Source: UBA10646 sp046296295
GTDB lineage: Bacteria; Bacteroidota; Bacteroidia; Chitinophagales; Chitinophagaceae
Assembly: GCA_046296295.1 (NCBI GenBank)
Contig: JBKBLG010000008.1
Location: 1 to 64,000, forward strand
Length of the DNA: 64,000 bases
Reading direction: 5' to 3'
Below the pieces are notes generated by a model. The model made no database searches, was not told the DNA's origin, and saw nothing but the letters and a program-made list of their open reading frames with translations. This document shows positions 9,520 to 17,702 of the stretch, piece after piece. Positions within the stretch are counted from its first letter, which is position 1; each line of letters opens with the position of its first letter. A program made the translations under genes and the position numbers.

Positions 9520-12441
9520 TTAGTTTTTTAAACTTTCGTAGATGACGTTATGAATGTTACTACGTACGTTCATTTTTAATAAAGCATTTGGATCGCCATT
9601 TTTGGGTTGGTGTACCCTGTTACTTAAAAAAACATACACCAATTGCTGCTCAGGATCAACCCAAACGCAAGTACCGGTGAAGCCGGTATGTCCGTAAGTA
9701 CTGCTACTTACATACTTTGCAGGGTACGGCTCTTTGCGTTCTGAATTGTTTTTTTCGGGCTTATCAAATCCTAAGCCTCTCCTACTAATTGTACTGCCGT
9801 AAGCAGTAAATTTTTGAATGGTGCTTGGCTGCAGCAACTGAATACCATTGATGCTACCCCCGTTCAACAACATTTGATAAATTGTTGCAAGCTCATAAGC
9901 ATTACTGAACAAGCCAGCATGCCCCGCTACACCACCAAACATGGCAGCACCAGGATCGTGTACAAAACCATGAATGGTTTGCTTACGAAACTGTACCTCT
10001 GCCTCGGTAGGTACAATGGTTGCCAAAGGCATATACTGCGAAGGATTGAATGTTGTAAGGGTAAGGCCTAGCGGTTTATAAAATGTTTCATGCACATAGG
10101 TATCTAGACTTTTGCCCGTGAGGGCCTCTACAATTTTACCCAAGAAAATAAAATCGTTATCGCTGTACACATATTTCTGATTCGGGGTAACTACTTTGCT
10201 TGCAAGTATTCGTTGATACATAGTATCTACCCAATCGTTACGCATGTATAAGTTGGCAGCAACCTGAGTATTGTAACTTTCGTTAGGTACACTTGCGTAA
10301 ATGCTTGGTTTAGGATCACCAGTAATGGTGTCTATGGTTTCGCGGTAAAAAGGAATCCAAGCCACCATGCCGGCTTGATGTAGCAAAATGCTCTCTAATG
10401 TTAAATTAGCTTTGTTGGAATTACGAACCCATGGCAAATAATCGGCAAGTGTTTTTTCTAATTGTAGCCTGCCAGTTTCATATAATTTCATAATAGCAAG
10501 CGTAGTTGCGGTAGTTTTAGTTACCGATGCTAAATCGTACACCATTTCAGGTGTAACAGGGGTTAGGCCTGTGGTATCAGTACTTCCAAAAGCTTCCCAA
10601 TATGCAACTTTGCCATTTCTAGCCACTAGAACCACTGCACCAGGTGTAGCTTTGGCTTCAATAGCCTGGTTAACGATGGTTGCTATTTTTCGACGTAACT
10701 TTTTTTTTATACCAGCTTTGCGTGGCGATACAACTGGAAGTAGTTTTTCTTTCAATACTACCTTGGTACCAAATGGCAATGAACTACACACAGTAACAGG
10801 TAAGCTACCTTGCGGTAAATATTTACCCACTAATACATCGTAAGCAACTGCATTGGTTAAGGTATCATCTTCGTAGCAAGCAACAATATTGTTGGCTTCG
10901 CAGATGTTTGCTAATGCATAAGGATTACCAAATGCAAAGAAGATGGCTTGCTTTTTATCTTGTAACTGGCTTAGCAGCGTAGTTACTGATTTACCCAAAC
11001 CATAATTGTTAGCAGGCCTACGACTATACCCATGCATTGCAACAATAGTGGGCTGCTTGGTATTAATTACTTGCAATAAGCTATCGGCACTTGTACTATC
11101 ATTTAAGGCAACATAATGAATAGTTGCATTATAATTAGCTGCAACGAGTTCGGTGAAGTGTGTTGGCTTGTTGGTTCCTAAAGCTACTACCGTTACAGGC
11201 TTTTGATTTGAAAGCGGTAGCATGGCTTGTTGCTTCAATCGAACGAGTGTAATAGCATCTTTGCTAAGCTGTGCTCTAATACTAAGGGTAGATGCATTTA
11301 AATCGTTGGTTAAATTTTCAAGTTTGATAGGCTCAGGACGCTTACTTAATCCTAAATGAAATTTTGAAATCAGAACTTTATATACTTTTTCATCTAACTC
11401 TTGTTGCGACAACTTACCATCGGCAACCGCTTGTAGTACTTTTTTAATACTATTATCTATATCGCCCGGTAAACATAACATATCATTGCCTGCAATTAAA
11501 CTTTGTACAGAAGCTTCACCATCGGGAAAGAATTTTTTCACCCCTTGCATTTCAAGTGCATCTGTAAAAATCAAACCTTGATACCCCATTTGGTTTCTCA
11601 AAAGATTGGTAACACTATTTCTACTCAAACTGCTAGCTCTGTTGGCAGTAGTATCAATACTTGGTACGTATAAGTGCCCAACCATTACACTACCCACACC
11701 AGCTTTGAATAGTTGCTCGAAAGGATAGAGCTCTAGAGTTTTAAGCTCATCCATAGATTTGTTAATGATAGGTAAGTCGTAATGACTATCTACTGCAACA
11801 TCGCCATGACCGGGAAAATGCTTTGCACAAGCCATTACACCAACATCTTGCATGCCCTTCATATATTGTATACCTAAGGTGGCTACTTTAAATTTGTCTT
11901 CCCCAAAACTTCGATCATTGATGACTGGATTTTGTGGATTGTTATTGATATCAATATCTGGTGCATAATTCACGTGAATGCCTAAACGCTTACATTGCTC
12001 GCCTACAGCTTTACCGAAAGCATAAATAACTTTTGGATCGGAAGATGCACCCATCATTAACTGGCGCGGATAATTAATAACACTATCTAAGCGCATTCCC
12101 AACCCCCATTCACCATCAATACAAATCATAATAGGGGTTGCGGCAATTTGCTGGTAATAATTAGTAAGGTTTGCTTGGCGAACAGGCCCACCCTGAAAAA
12201 AACATAGCCCTCCAATATTGTATTGCTGTATTAAACGGGTAATTTCTTTCACATGATCGGCACCTAAGTTACTGTGTGCCCTTACTACCATTAACTGAGC
12301 TACTTTTTGTTCTGGTGTTAATGTTGCCATTACACTATCGGCCCAACGTGTTGCAGCAGGTGTTTTTTGTAGGAAAGCTTGTGCCCACGAAGCTGTTACA
12401 CATAGCATGGCAACAAGGGCAATCGATATTTTTTTCATCAT
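9520..12441 (-). CDS. GH3 beta-N-acetylhexosaminidase fused to a beta-lactamase-like serine hydrolase
   Basis: 973-residue exported two-domain enzyme. A signal peptide (about 1-21, ending SWAQA) precedes a glycoside hydrolase family 3 domain (about 30-370) with the NagZ-type signature KHFPGHGD at 207-214 and DSH at 218-220 (Asp-His acid/base dyad), plus nucleophile Asp294 in FTDALEM. A linker and GH3 C-terminal-like region follow (390-580). The C-terminal half is a class-C beta-lactamase/DD-peptidase fold with SVTK (Ser639, Lys642), Tyr759 in YSDN and HTG at 918-920. Together this suggests periplasmic trimming of peptidoglycan: removal of N-acetylglucosamine and cleavage or transfer on peptides. 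Similar fusions are known in Bacteroidetes. The substrate is inferred. Confidence 0.88.
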   Translation of the reverse strand: MMKKISIALVAMLCVTASWAQAFLQKTPAATRWADSVMATLTPEQKVAQLMVVRAHSNLGADHVKEITRLIQQYNIGGLCFFQGGPVRQANLTNYYQQIAATPIMICIDGEWGLGMRLDSVINYPRQLMMGASSDPKVIYAFGKAVGEQCKRLGIHVNYAPDIDINNNPQNPVINDRSFGEDKFKVATLGIQYMKGMQDVGVMACAKHFPGHGDVAVDSHYDLPIINKSMDELKTLELYPFEQLFKAGVGSVMVGHLYVPSIDTTANRASSLSRNSVTNLLRNQMGYQGLIFTDALEMQGVKKFFPDGEASVQSLIAGNDMLCLPGDIDNSIKKVLQAVADGKLSQQELDEKVYKVLISKFHLGLSKRPEPIKLENLTNDLNASTLSIRAQLSKDAITLVRLKQQAMLPLSNQKPVTVVALGTNKPTHFTELVAANYNATIHYVALNDSTSADSLLQVINTKQPTIVAMHGYSRRPANNYGLGKSVTTLLSQLQDKKQAIFFAFGNPYALANICEANNIVACYEDDTLTNAVAYDVLVGKYLPQGSLPVTVCSSLPFGTKVVLKEKLLPVVSPRKAGIKKKLRRKIATIVNQAIEAKATPGAVVLVARNGKVAYWEAFGSTDTTGLTPVTPEMVYDLASVTKTTATTLAIMKLYETGRLQLEKTLADYLPWVRNSNKANLTLESILLHQAGMVAWIPFYRETIDTITGDPKPSIYASVPNESYNTQVAANLYMRNDWVDTMYQRILASKVVTPNQKYVYSDNDFIFLGKIVEALTGKSLDTYVHETFYKPLGLTLTTFNPSQYMPLATIVPTEAEVQFRKQTIHGFVHDPGAAMFGGVAGHAGLFSNAYELATIYQMLLNGGSINGIQLLQPSTIQKFTAYGSTISRRGLGFDKPEKNNSERKEPYPAKYVSSSTYGHTGFTGTCVWVDPEQQLVYVFLSNRVHQPKNGDPNALLKMNVRSNIHNVIYESLKN

Positions 12442-12533
12442 AAAAAGGAGACTTTGTTACTTAAGTGCATTTCAAAAGTAACAGAATTGCAGGATTTTGC
12501 GGTTTTTTAAAAACAGTTAATCACACGAGCACT

Positions 12534-13145
12534 TTACCTAATTCGGCGAATGTAGATATGCATGGTTTGTGGTGCTGGCTCATCACCACCGAAAAAAGGA
12601 TATAAAACATAGCCATAGCCACGAGCAGTGCTGGCCATTCTTGGCATGCTGATGCGTGTACCATTCACAGCAAATACATATTGATTACCATGTACAGCAA
12701 TAACACAACGATTATTCTGTTCAATCGGTACTTGGCTGATGAACTGGTAAGTGCGTACACTATCATTATATATATAACCGAGTAGCTCCATCTTATTTTG
12801 ATACCAACGCCAGCCAATACGGGCACTGTATGCATGGTGCACCATATTGTTGTCTGCAAAACCAAATAACTTGTTGATATCTGCTTGATTGTTAGGATTT
12901 ACCGTAAGGTACCTGCAGTCACTATCGAATCTTACATCGAACACCATACTATCTACACTTGCCCACTGCGGCAGGTTGGGAGTGCTTTCGTGCACGCCAC
13001 GAGTAATGGTGTACATGGTAAAATTGGTATCGGTGGGAGCAGGTACTGTAATGAATGGGATCTCATTTTCTTTTGATGTTTCTTTAGTACAAGCCCCAAA
13101 AAGAATGCTGCAAAGGAATATTACTGAAATGGATAACGGCTGCAT
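12534..13145 (-). CDS. Hypothetical lipoprotein
   Basis: 203-residue protein with a lipoprotein signal peptide: MQPLSISVIFLCSILFGAC with lipobox FGAC and lipidated Cys19, so it is likely on a membrane facing the periplasm or surface. The start at 13145 is chosen because it gives this signal; an upstream in-frame start at 13208 would bury it. The mature part has about 180 residues rich in aromatic and beta-strand patterns, with no family that I recognise. An exact 14-bp dispersed motif copy inside the gene encodes Tyr-Leu-Thr-Val-Asn. Confidence 0.65.
   Translation of the reverse strand: MQPLSISVIFLCSILFGACTKETSKENEIPFITVPAPTDTNFTMYTITRGVHESTPNLPQWASVDSMVFDVRFDSDCRYLTVNPNNQADINKLFGFADNNMVHHAYSARIGWRWYQNKMELLGYIYNDSVRTYQFISQVPIEQNNRCVIAVHGNQYVFAVNGTRISMPRMASTARGYGYVLYPFFGGDEPAPQTMHIYIRRIR
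12897..12910 (+). repeat. Exact copy of ATTTACCGTAAGGT motif inside a lipoprotein gene
   Basis: Read on the coding (minus) strand it gives the residues Tyr-Leu-Thr-Val-Asn in the hypothetical lipoprotein. Confidence 0.9.
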
Positions 13146-13330
13146 AAAGCACGAAATTTGAGGTTTTGATGCATATCGGAGGCTTGCACAAGGTGTGCAT
13201 GCATACATGACTCAAACTTCAACTGAAAAATACGTACAAAACGTTAAAAAGGTTGTGTGTAGCATTACATCGAACCCGATGCGGGGCTACATTTGCACAA
13301 ATTTTACCAACTTTCTTAAAATACGCTCTA

Positions 13331-14785
13331 ATGACAAAGATTGCCGTAGCCAAAGGCGATGGAATTGGACCAGAAATTATGGATGCTGTGTTATCCATTT
13401 TCGATGCCGCTAAAGTGCCACTTCAGTACGAAGTAGTTGAAATGGGACGCTGGGTATTTGATAAGGGTTTCAGCAACGGTATGACGCCTGAAGCCCAACA
13501 AACCATTGAAAGCTTGGGGATTTTGTTTAAAGGTCCGATGGAAACGCCTAAGGGAAAGGGTGTAAAAAGTGTGAATGTTACTGCACGTAAAACGTGGAAT
13601 ACTTATGCTAACAAACGCAGCTTTCAAACCCTACACGGCGTAAGTACTGTTTTTAGCCAAGCCAACATTCCGATTGATCTTACAATTATACGAGAGAATA
13701 TTGAAGATACGTATGGCGGTATTGAGCACATGCTAACACATGATGTGGCATTATGCCGCCGCTTTATAACACGTCCGGGTAGCCGTCAGGTATTACGTTA
13801 TGCGTTTGAAGTTGCCAAACAAAAAGGTGCTAAACGCATCACCTGTGGCCATAAGGCCAACATCATGAAAATTACGGATGGTCTTTTCTTAGAAGAATTC
13901 TATAACATTGCTAAAGAATATCCTGAATTAAAGGCCGATGATGTTATTGTGGACGACCTGTGCATGAAGTTGGTTACCAGACCTGATTTGTTTGACGTAG
14001 TAGTATTAACCAACCTACAAGGTGATATTGTAAGCGACCTTTGTGCTGGCTTAGTAGGTGGCTTAGGTTTTGCACCCAGTGCTAACATTGGTGATGACAT
14101 CAGCATTTTTGAAGCTGTACACGGTACCGCTCCAGATATTGCAGGCAAAAACATTGCTAACCCTACTGCTTTGTTATTAAGTGGTATAGGTATGTTACGC
14201 CACTTAGGTTTGTTAGAACAAGCCGCAACTATCGAAAATGCGTTGCTATACACCTTAGAAAGTGGCATACATACAGGCGATTTTGGCGACAAATCAACTC
14301 CTAGCGTTAATACTACTGAATTTGCGAATGCCATTATCAGCAACTTTGGTAAGCTTCCAGCTAATAATCCACGACCAACCCAAACAAACGCACCGGTAAC
14401 TATTACAATGCGTAAGCTCGATGCTAATCCTATGCTTGAAACAGTAGCAGAAGCTGCTTTAAGTATTAGAGGTGTCGATTTATTTATTGAAAGCAACGAA
14501 CAACCAAACATAGTTGCCGAAAAATTACAGCAGCATTTAGGGGGTATTTTTAAGCTAGTAACAATCAGTAACCGTGGTACTCAAGTATGGCCTAAGGGTA
14601 GTATTTATACCAACCTGATCAACCAATACCGCGTACGTTTTGAAACTGCCGATGCCAGCAAAACTACGCAGCAAGAAATCATCAACCTAATGCAACGTGT
14701 AAGTGCCGATTTCATTATTTGCAGTAGTGAATTATTGAATTACATGGGCGATAGGGCCTTGTATAGTTTAGCACAAGGACAATAG
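13331..14785 (+). CDS. icd: Isocitrate dehydrogenase (NADP), Thermus type
   Basis: Oxidative decarboxylation of isocitrate to 2-oxoglutarate in the TCA cycle. The 484-aa product begins MTKIAVAKGDGIGPEIMDAV, the usual start of the beta-decarboxylating dehydrogenase family. It contains the substrate-binding IRENIEDTYGGIEH and the NLQGDIVSDLCAGLVGGLG segment with the metal-binding aspartates. About 140 extra C-terminal residues (from roughly 345), with a GVDLFIES module, are characteristic of the Thermus-like IDH group common in Bacteroidetes. The open frame extends upstream to 13253 but that part is not conserved. A -7-like TACATTTG at 13288-13295 gives a leader of about 30 bases. Isopropylmalate dehydrogenase is excluded by the C-terminal extension. 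Confidence 0.92.
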   Translation: MTKIAVAKGDGIGPEIMDAVLSIFDAAKVPLQYEVVEMGRWVFDKGFSNGMTPEAQQTIESLGILFKGPMETPKGKGVKSVNVTARKTWNTYANKRSFQTLHGVSTVFSQANIPIDLTIIRENIEDTYGGIEHMLTHDVALCRRFITRPGSRQVLRYAFEVAKQKGAKRITCGHKANIMKITDGLFLEEFYNIAKEYPELKADDVIVDDLCMKLVTRPDLFDVVVLTNLQGDIVSDLCAGLVGGLGFAPSANIGDDISIFEAVHGTAPDIAGKNIANPTALLLSGIGMLRHLGLLEQAATIENALLYTLESGIHTGDFGDKSTPSVNTTEFANAIISNFGKLPANNPRPTQTNAPVTITMRKLDANPMLETVAEAALSIRGVDLFIESNEQPNIVAEKLQQHLGGIFKLVTISNRGTQVWPKGSIYTNLINQYRVRFETADASKTTQQEIINLMQRVSADFIICSSELLNYMGDRALYSLAQGQ

Positions 14786-14807
14786 ACTAAAAACATTAAA
14801 ATACAAA

Positions 14808-14842
14808 ATACAAGGCCGTAGCAATAACTACGGCCTTGTATT
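14808..14842. terminator. Bidirectional terminator between icd and a convergent gene
   Basis: Stem ATACAAGGCCGTAG with a perfect complement around loop CAATAA, flanked by A and T runs. It separates the converging icd and the PepSY-like gene. Confidence 0.85.
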
Positions 14843-14865
14843 TATAGGAAAACTGAAGGGCTTGA

Positions 14866-15303
14866 TTAGTATTTTGCAAATACACTAACGCTGCCTTCTG
14901 TATCTACTTTCAATACCTTCTTTTTACCATCTTTTATGGCACTAATATAGAAGTTCGTACCTTCTTGAGCATGTTCAAAATAAATAACTTCTGTAAAATC
15001 ATAACCTTTGTATTGCTCTTTCAAGCGAACCAACGCTCTTGTTGGTAAAGTTTCAAACTGTACTAAACGGCTTGTACCAATAAGATCACCGTCGGTAGAA
15101 TAATAAATTTCCATAGGAATACCATCGTACTCGAAACGAGCACGTGTGAACTGCTCTTTCACTTCCCACTTAACATTTTCGGCAGCTTTAAATTCGGCTG
15201 TAAAATGCTTGATTGCTCTGTAACTTACTTTGTTAACATCGGCAGCAAATGCACTTGCCGTAAGTGCCACGGTAGCCATTAAGGCAACAAATAACTTTTT
15301 CAT
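14866..15303 (-). CDS. Secreted PepSY-like protein, function unknown
   Basis: 145 residues with a clear signal peptide (MKKLFVALMATVALTASAFA). The mature domain, about 125 residues with the pattern FTAEFKAAENVKWEVKEQ and alternating beta strands, resembles small periplasmic PepSY-like/BLIP-fold proteins (often annotated DUF2874) common in Bacteroidetes; this is by eye and not certain. It has its own promoter and shares a terminator with icd. A GGGCG/CGCCC hairpin lies in its 5' leader (15337-15353). Confidence 0.65.
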   Translation of the reverse strand: MKKLFVALMATVALTASAFAADVNKVSYRAIKHFTAEFKAAENVKWEVKEQFTRARFEYDGIPMEIYYSTDGDLIGTSRLVQFETLPTRALVRLKEQYKGYDFTEVIYFEHAQEGTNFYISAIKDGKKKVLKVDTEGSVSVFAKY

Positions 15304-15364
15304 ACAAATTCGTTTTTTAGGTTTTTAAGGTTGATGTGGGCGGGGTTAACGCCCATTGACAACA

Positions 15365-15395
15365 CAAACATATTTCGCAATACAACCACCCAAAA
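15365..15395 (-). promoter_or_regulatory. Promoter of the PepSY-like gene
   Basis: Minus strand: -33 TTTTG (15391-15395), 18 bp, -7 TATGTTTG (15365-15372). The leader is about 60 bases. The -33 box overlaps the first bases of repeat unit A. Confidence 0.65.
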
Positions 15396-15574
15396 GCGTA
15401 TTGTGACTAAAATGCTCCTTAACAATTGTTTACAATGACGAACGGTAGCACCGCACATTAGTAAGCTATGCAACTACTGGCCTCAAATGCAGGCACAGCA
15501 ATGCTTAGCACTGTTTCGTTAACAGCATGTGAAAGCCCGTTATCGTAGGGTTAAAGTGTGGTAGTGGCATGTTA
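15390..15574 (+). repeat. Unit A of a ~180 bp imperfect direct repeat
   Basis: Matches 16617-16800 in the same orientation, with shared blocks TGTGACTAAAATGCTC, TTAACAATT, CTCAAATGCA, CACTGTTTCGTTAACAGCA, TGAAAGCCC and TTATCGTAGG. I estimate 70-75 percent identity by eye, with the least conserved part between the second and third blocks. The pair brackets the sdpR/sdpI-like genes. No open frame runs through it. It fills most of the gap between 15304 and 15645; the rest holds the upstream promoter and a motif copy. Confidence 0.75.
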
Positions 15575-15580
15575 GGTAGT

Positions 15581-15594
15581 ACCTTACGGTAAAT
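15581..15594 (-). repeat. Exact copy of ATTTACCGTAAGGT motif
   Basis: Exact 14-mer just after repeat unit A and upstream of the ArsR-type regulator gene, within its likely promoter region. Confidence 0.9.
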
Positions 15595-15617
15595 AAAATT
15601 TGCAGGAGTAAAGTTTT

Positions 15618-15637
15618 ATTTAGAAATTTGTCTAAAT
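15618..15637. promoter_or_regulatory. Probable operator of the ArsR/SdpR-like repressor
   Basis: Inverted repeat ATTTAGA, 6 bases, TCTAAAT immediately upstream of the regulator start. ArsR-family dimers bind such imperfect AT-rich inverted repeats, so autorepression is likely. This is inference from position and symmetry. Confidence 0.6.
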
Positions 15638-15645
15638 ATCTAATT

Positions 15646-15903
15646 TTGAACAAGGTATTCAAAGCCTTAAACGACCCTACTCGAAGGGAAATACTGGAGT
15701 TGCTTAAAAACAGCGACCTCACTGCCGGTGCTATTGCAGAGCAGTTCAACATGTCGTTCCCAAGTATTTCACATCATTTAGATATTTTGAAGCAGGCCGC
15801 ACTCGTAACAGCACAAAAGCAAGGCCAACAAGTACTATACAGCATTAATACAACAGTACTCGATGATATTTTTCAATGGATGCTTACACTAAAAACAAAG
15901 TAG
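15646..15903 (+). CDS. ArsR-family regulator, SdpR-like
   Basis: 85-residue winged-helix repressor: NKVFKALNDPTRREILELL, then the recognition helix NMSFPSISHHLDIL. The sequence is closest in style to the SdpR/autorepressor subgroup; the metal-binding cysteines of ArsR or SmtB are absent. No ATG fits. The start is probably TTG 15646, which places the N-terminus where the family begins and leaves the operator just upstream; TTG 15628 is a 6-residue longer alternative. It ends one base before the sdpI-like gene, so the two are co-transcribed, and the pair mirrors the Bacillus sdpR-sdpI arrangement. Confidence 0.83.
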   Translation: MNKVFKALNDPTRREILELLKNSDLTAGAIAEQFNMSFPSISHHLDILKQAALVTAQKQGQQVLYSINTTVLDDIFQWMLTLKTK

Positions 15904-15904
15904 T

Positions 15905-16558
15905 ATGCAACAAACAACCCTCCTAAAACATATTGCCATAACAGCGTTGTTACTATTACCATTGTGCTATTTATGGTATCGCTATCCAAGTATGCCAACC
16001 ACTATTCCTATGCACTATAATTTGCAAGGTGAAATAGATCGTTGGGGTAACAAATCAGAAATGTGGTTTGCAGTGAGTCTGCTAAGTGCTGTTGGCATCG
16101 GTAGTTATTTTCTAGTGTACTATGCTGCAAAAATTGATCCTAAAAAAATGATTGGTAGTAACCCTACCCTTACGGGTAAAATGGCTGTACTCTTGGCCAT
16201 ATTCATGACAGCATTAAACTTGTTTATTATTCATAGCAGTACACAAAAAGCGTTACATACACCACAGGCTTTGTTGGTTGGCATAGGATTACTTTTTACT
16301 ACACTTGGTAACTTTCTAAGCAGTATCAAACCCAACTATTTTATTGGTGTTCGTACGCCATGGACTTTAGAAAACAATGATGTGTGGCGACGTACACATA
16401 GATTTACCGCAAGGTTATGGTTTGCCGGAGGCTTACTTGCATCGCTTGTAACACTAATACTTCCAACCTCCGTTGCTAACACTGCATTTATAAGCATCAT
16501 GTTCTTACTAGTAGTAATACCGATTGCATATAGTTATATAATATTCCCAAAAGCTTAA
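15905..16558 (+). CDS. SdpI-like integral membrane protein (DUF1648)
   Basis: 217 residues with about six hydrophobic segments. An N-terminal DUF1648 region (YPSMPTTIPMHYNLQGEIDRWG, about 27-48) and the C-terminal SdpI signature NYFIGVRTPWTLENNDVWRR (about 142-161) are both present. In Bacillus, SdpI gives immunity to the SdpC toxin and sequesters the repressor SdpR at the membrane; here it directly follows an SdpR-like repressor, so a similar signalling role is possible, though no SdpC-like gene is visible. A near-copy of the 14-bp motif (16402-16415, one change) encodes FTAR. Confidence 0.82.
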   Translation: MQQTTLLKHIAITALLLLPLCYLWYRYPSMPTTIPMHYNLQGEIDRWGNKSEMWFAVSLLSAVGIGSYFLVYYAAKIDPKKMIGSNPTLTGKMAVLLAIFMTALNLFIIHSSTQKALHTPQALLVGIGLLFTTLGNFLSSIKPNYFIGVRTPWTLENNDVWRRTHRFTARLWFAGGLLASLVTLILPTSVANTAFISIMFLLVVIPIAYSYIIFPKA

Positions 16559-16561
16559 TCT

Positions 16562-16633
16562 ATGAAAGCAATCATATTTGCCATTGTTAGCATACTTATA
16601 CAAACCAATGTGAGTACCCAAAGCGAACTGTGA
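16562..16633 (+). pseudogene. Truncated signal-peptide ORF after sdpI
   Basis: ATG three bases after the sdpI stop opens a 23-residue frame, MKAIIFAIVSILIQTNVSTQ then Ser-Glu-Leu-stop, that looks like an N-terminal signal peptide. The frame ends exactly where repeat unit B begins (TGTGACTAAAATGC). I read it as the 5' remnant of a third operon gene cut off by the repeat; a genuine 23-residue peptide cannot be excluded. Confidence 0.45.
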
Positions 16634-16800
16634 CTAAAATGCTCGTTAACAATTTTTCATCGCAACAAACGTGGGACAGCAAATTATTAAGCCTTTCAAC
16701 CACAGAGCTCAAATGCAAGCACAGCACGGCTTGACACTGTTTCGTTAACAGCACATGAAAGCCCTTTATCGTAGGATTAATGTGCTGTAGTGCTTCTTAG
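16617..16800 (+). repeat. Unit B of a ~180 bp imperfect direct repeat
   Basis: Partner of 15390-15574, same orientation. It carries an internal CTGTT/AACAG hairpin (in CTGTTTCGTTAACAG), as unit A does. The remaining gap to 17000 is AT-rich, with a small ATTAACA/TGTTAAT hairpin at 16832-16848 and no gene that I can see. Confidence 0.75.
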
Positions 16801-17000
16801 ATTATGTAATAACAATGGCCATAATGCGAAAATTAACATTTTGTTAATCAATAATGAATCTTCTGATTTAAATATGTAATATTTTTAAATCGTAAAACAT
16901 TAATGTGATTATATTTACAAAAAGCATTAATAATTTCACCTTTATGTTTTTCGCAGACTTCCCGAAAACTGCTTAATAAGTAGGGGCTAACAATTAAAAA

Positions 17001-17597
17001 ATGAAAAACAAACTGATTATCACCATTTGCTTTTGTTTAATTTTTACAACCACAACATTCGTTTCCTGTAAACAAGAAAGAGTTACAAAACCACAAAATA
17101 CAGAAACAGGGAAGGGGAAAACGTTTGTTGTAAACAAATCAAATGATTTAATGCTTATTGGAGCAATGAGCTCAAGCGGTCCTACGCTTACATTTAACGT
17201 CGAAGCTTTTAAAGATTCTTTAAAGACTAATGATTTATTCAACACGGTAGAAGTTGTTCAAGTTGATTATGGTATTGAAAACGGACATGAAGAAGCATAT
17301 TTAACGATCATTGGAACCTACAATAACGCTACTGTAGCATTTCAATCAATTCTAGAAATAGAGAATGAGAAGTTCTATATCAATACGAACAAGAGCCAAA
17401 CAGCAAATAAAACAAAGCATACCTGTGCAGGTTCACCGTGCTCTAGTTGCTCATTTGTAAGAGGCGGATTTTTAAATTTAAAAATTATAGGATGTAAATG
17501 CAGTGCTGATCCTCAAAATGGTGTGTGTAATCATACAAAAGAAACAGAAATCACTTGGATAGATACAGTTGTTACTGTTCTAATAGGTATATTATAG
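17001..17597 (+). CDS. Hypothetical Cys-rich lipoprotein
   Basis: 198 residues. Lipoprotein signal peptide with lipobox FVSC and Cys23. The middle resembles a beta-sandwich region (DLMLIGAMSSSGPTLTFNVE); the C-terminal third has a cysteine cluster (CAGSPCSSC ... CKCSADPQNGVCNH) that may bind metal or form disulfides, then a hydrophobic tail. I recognise no family. Base composition is more AT-rich than the neighbours, and the dispersed 14-bp motif is absent here, hinting at recent acquisition. A hairpin terminator follows directly. Confidence 0.6.
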   Translation: MKNKLIITICFCLIFTTTTFVSCKQERVTKPQNTETGKGKTFVVNKSNDLMLIGAMSSSGPTLTFNVEAFKDSLKTNDLFNTVEVVQVDYGIENGHEEAYLTIIGTYNNATVAFQSILEIENEKFYINTNKSQTANKTKHTCAGSPCSSCSFVRGGFLNLKIIGCKCSADPQNGVCNHTKETEITWIDTVVTVLIGIL

Positions 17598-17604
17598 ATA
17601 ATTA

Positions 17605-17645
17605 AAATATAAACCTATTATTAAATTAATAATAGGTTTATATTT
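17605..17645. terminator. AT-rich hairpin terminator
   Basis: 18-bp perfect stem (AAATATAAACCTATTATT with its complement) around AAATT, followed by T-rich sequence, directly after the Cys-rich lipoprotein gene. Confidence 0.75.
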
Positions 17646-17702
17646 ATTTTAACTAGTAGTTGTAAATCCATCTTAAACTTCTCAATTATTAATATAATTA
17701 TC

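Noticed and set aside
13900..14511. 203-residue antisense frame within icd
   Set aside because: A shadow of the icd coding frame; no start signal and no recognisable domain.
15390..16800. Integron attC-like sites
   Set aside because: Some blocks (TTAACAATT, GTTAAC) recall attC ends, but the paired R and L boxes and the terminal GTTRRRY are not convincing and no integrase is visible; kept only as a repeat.
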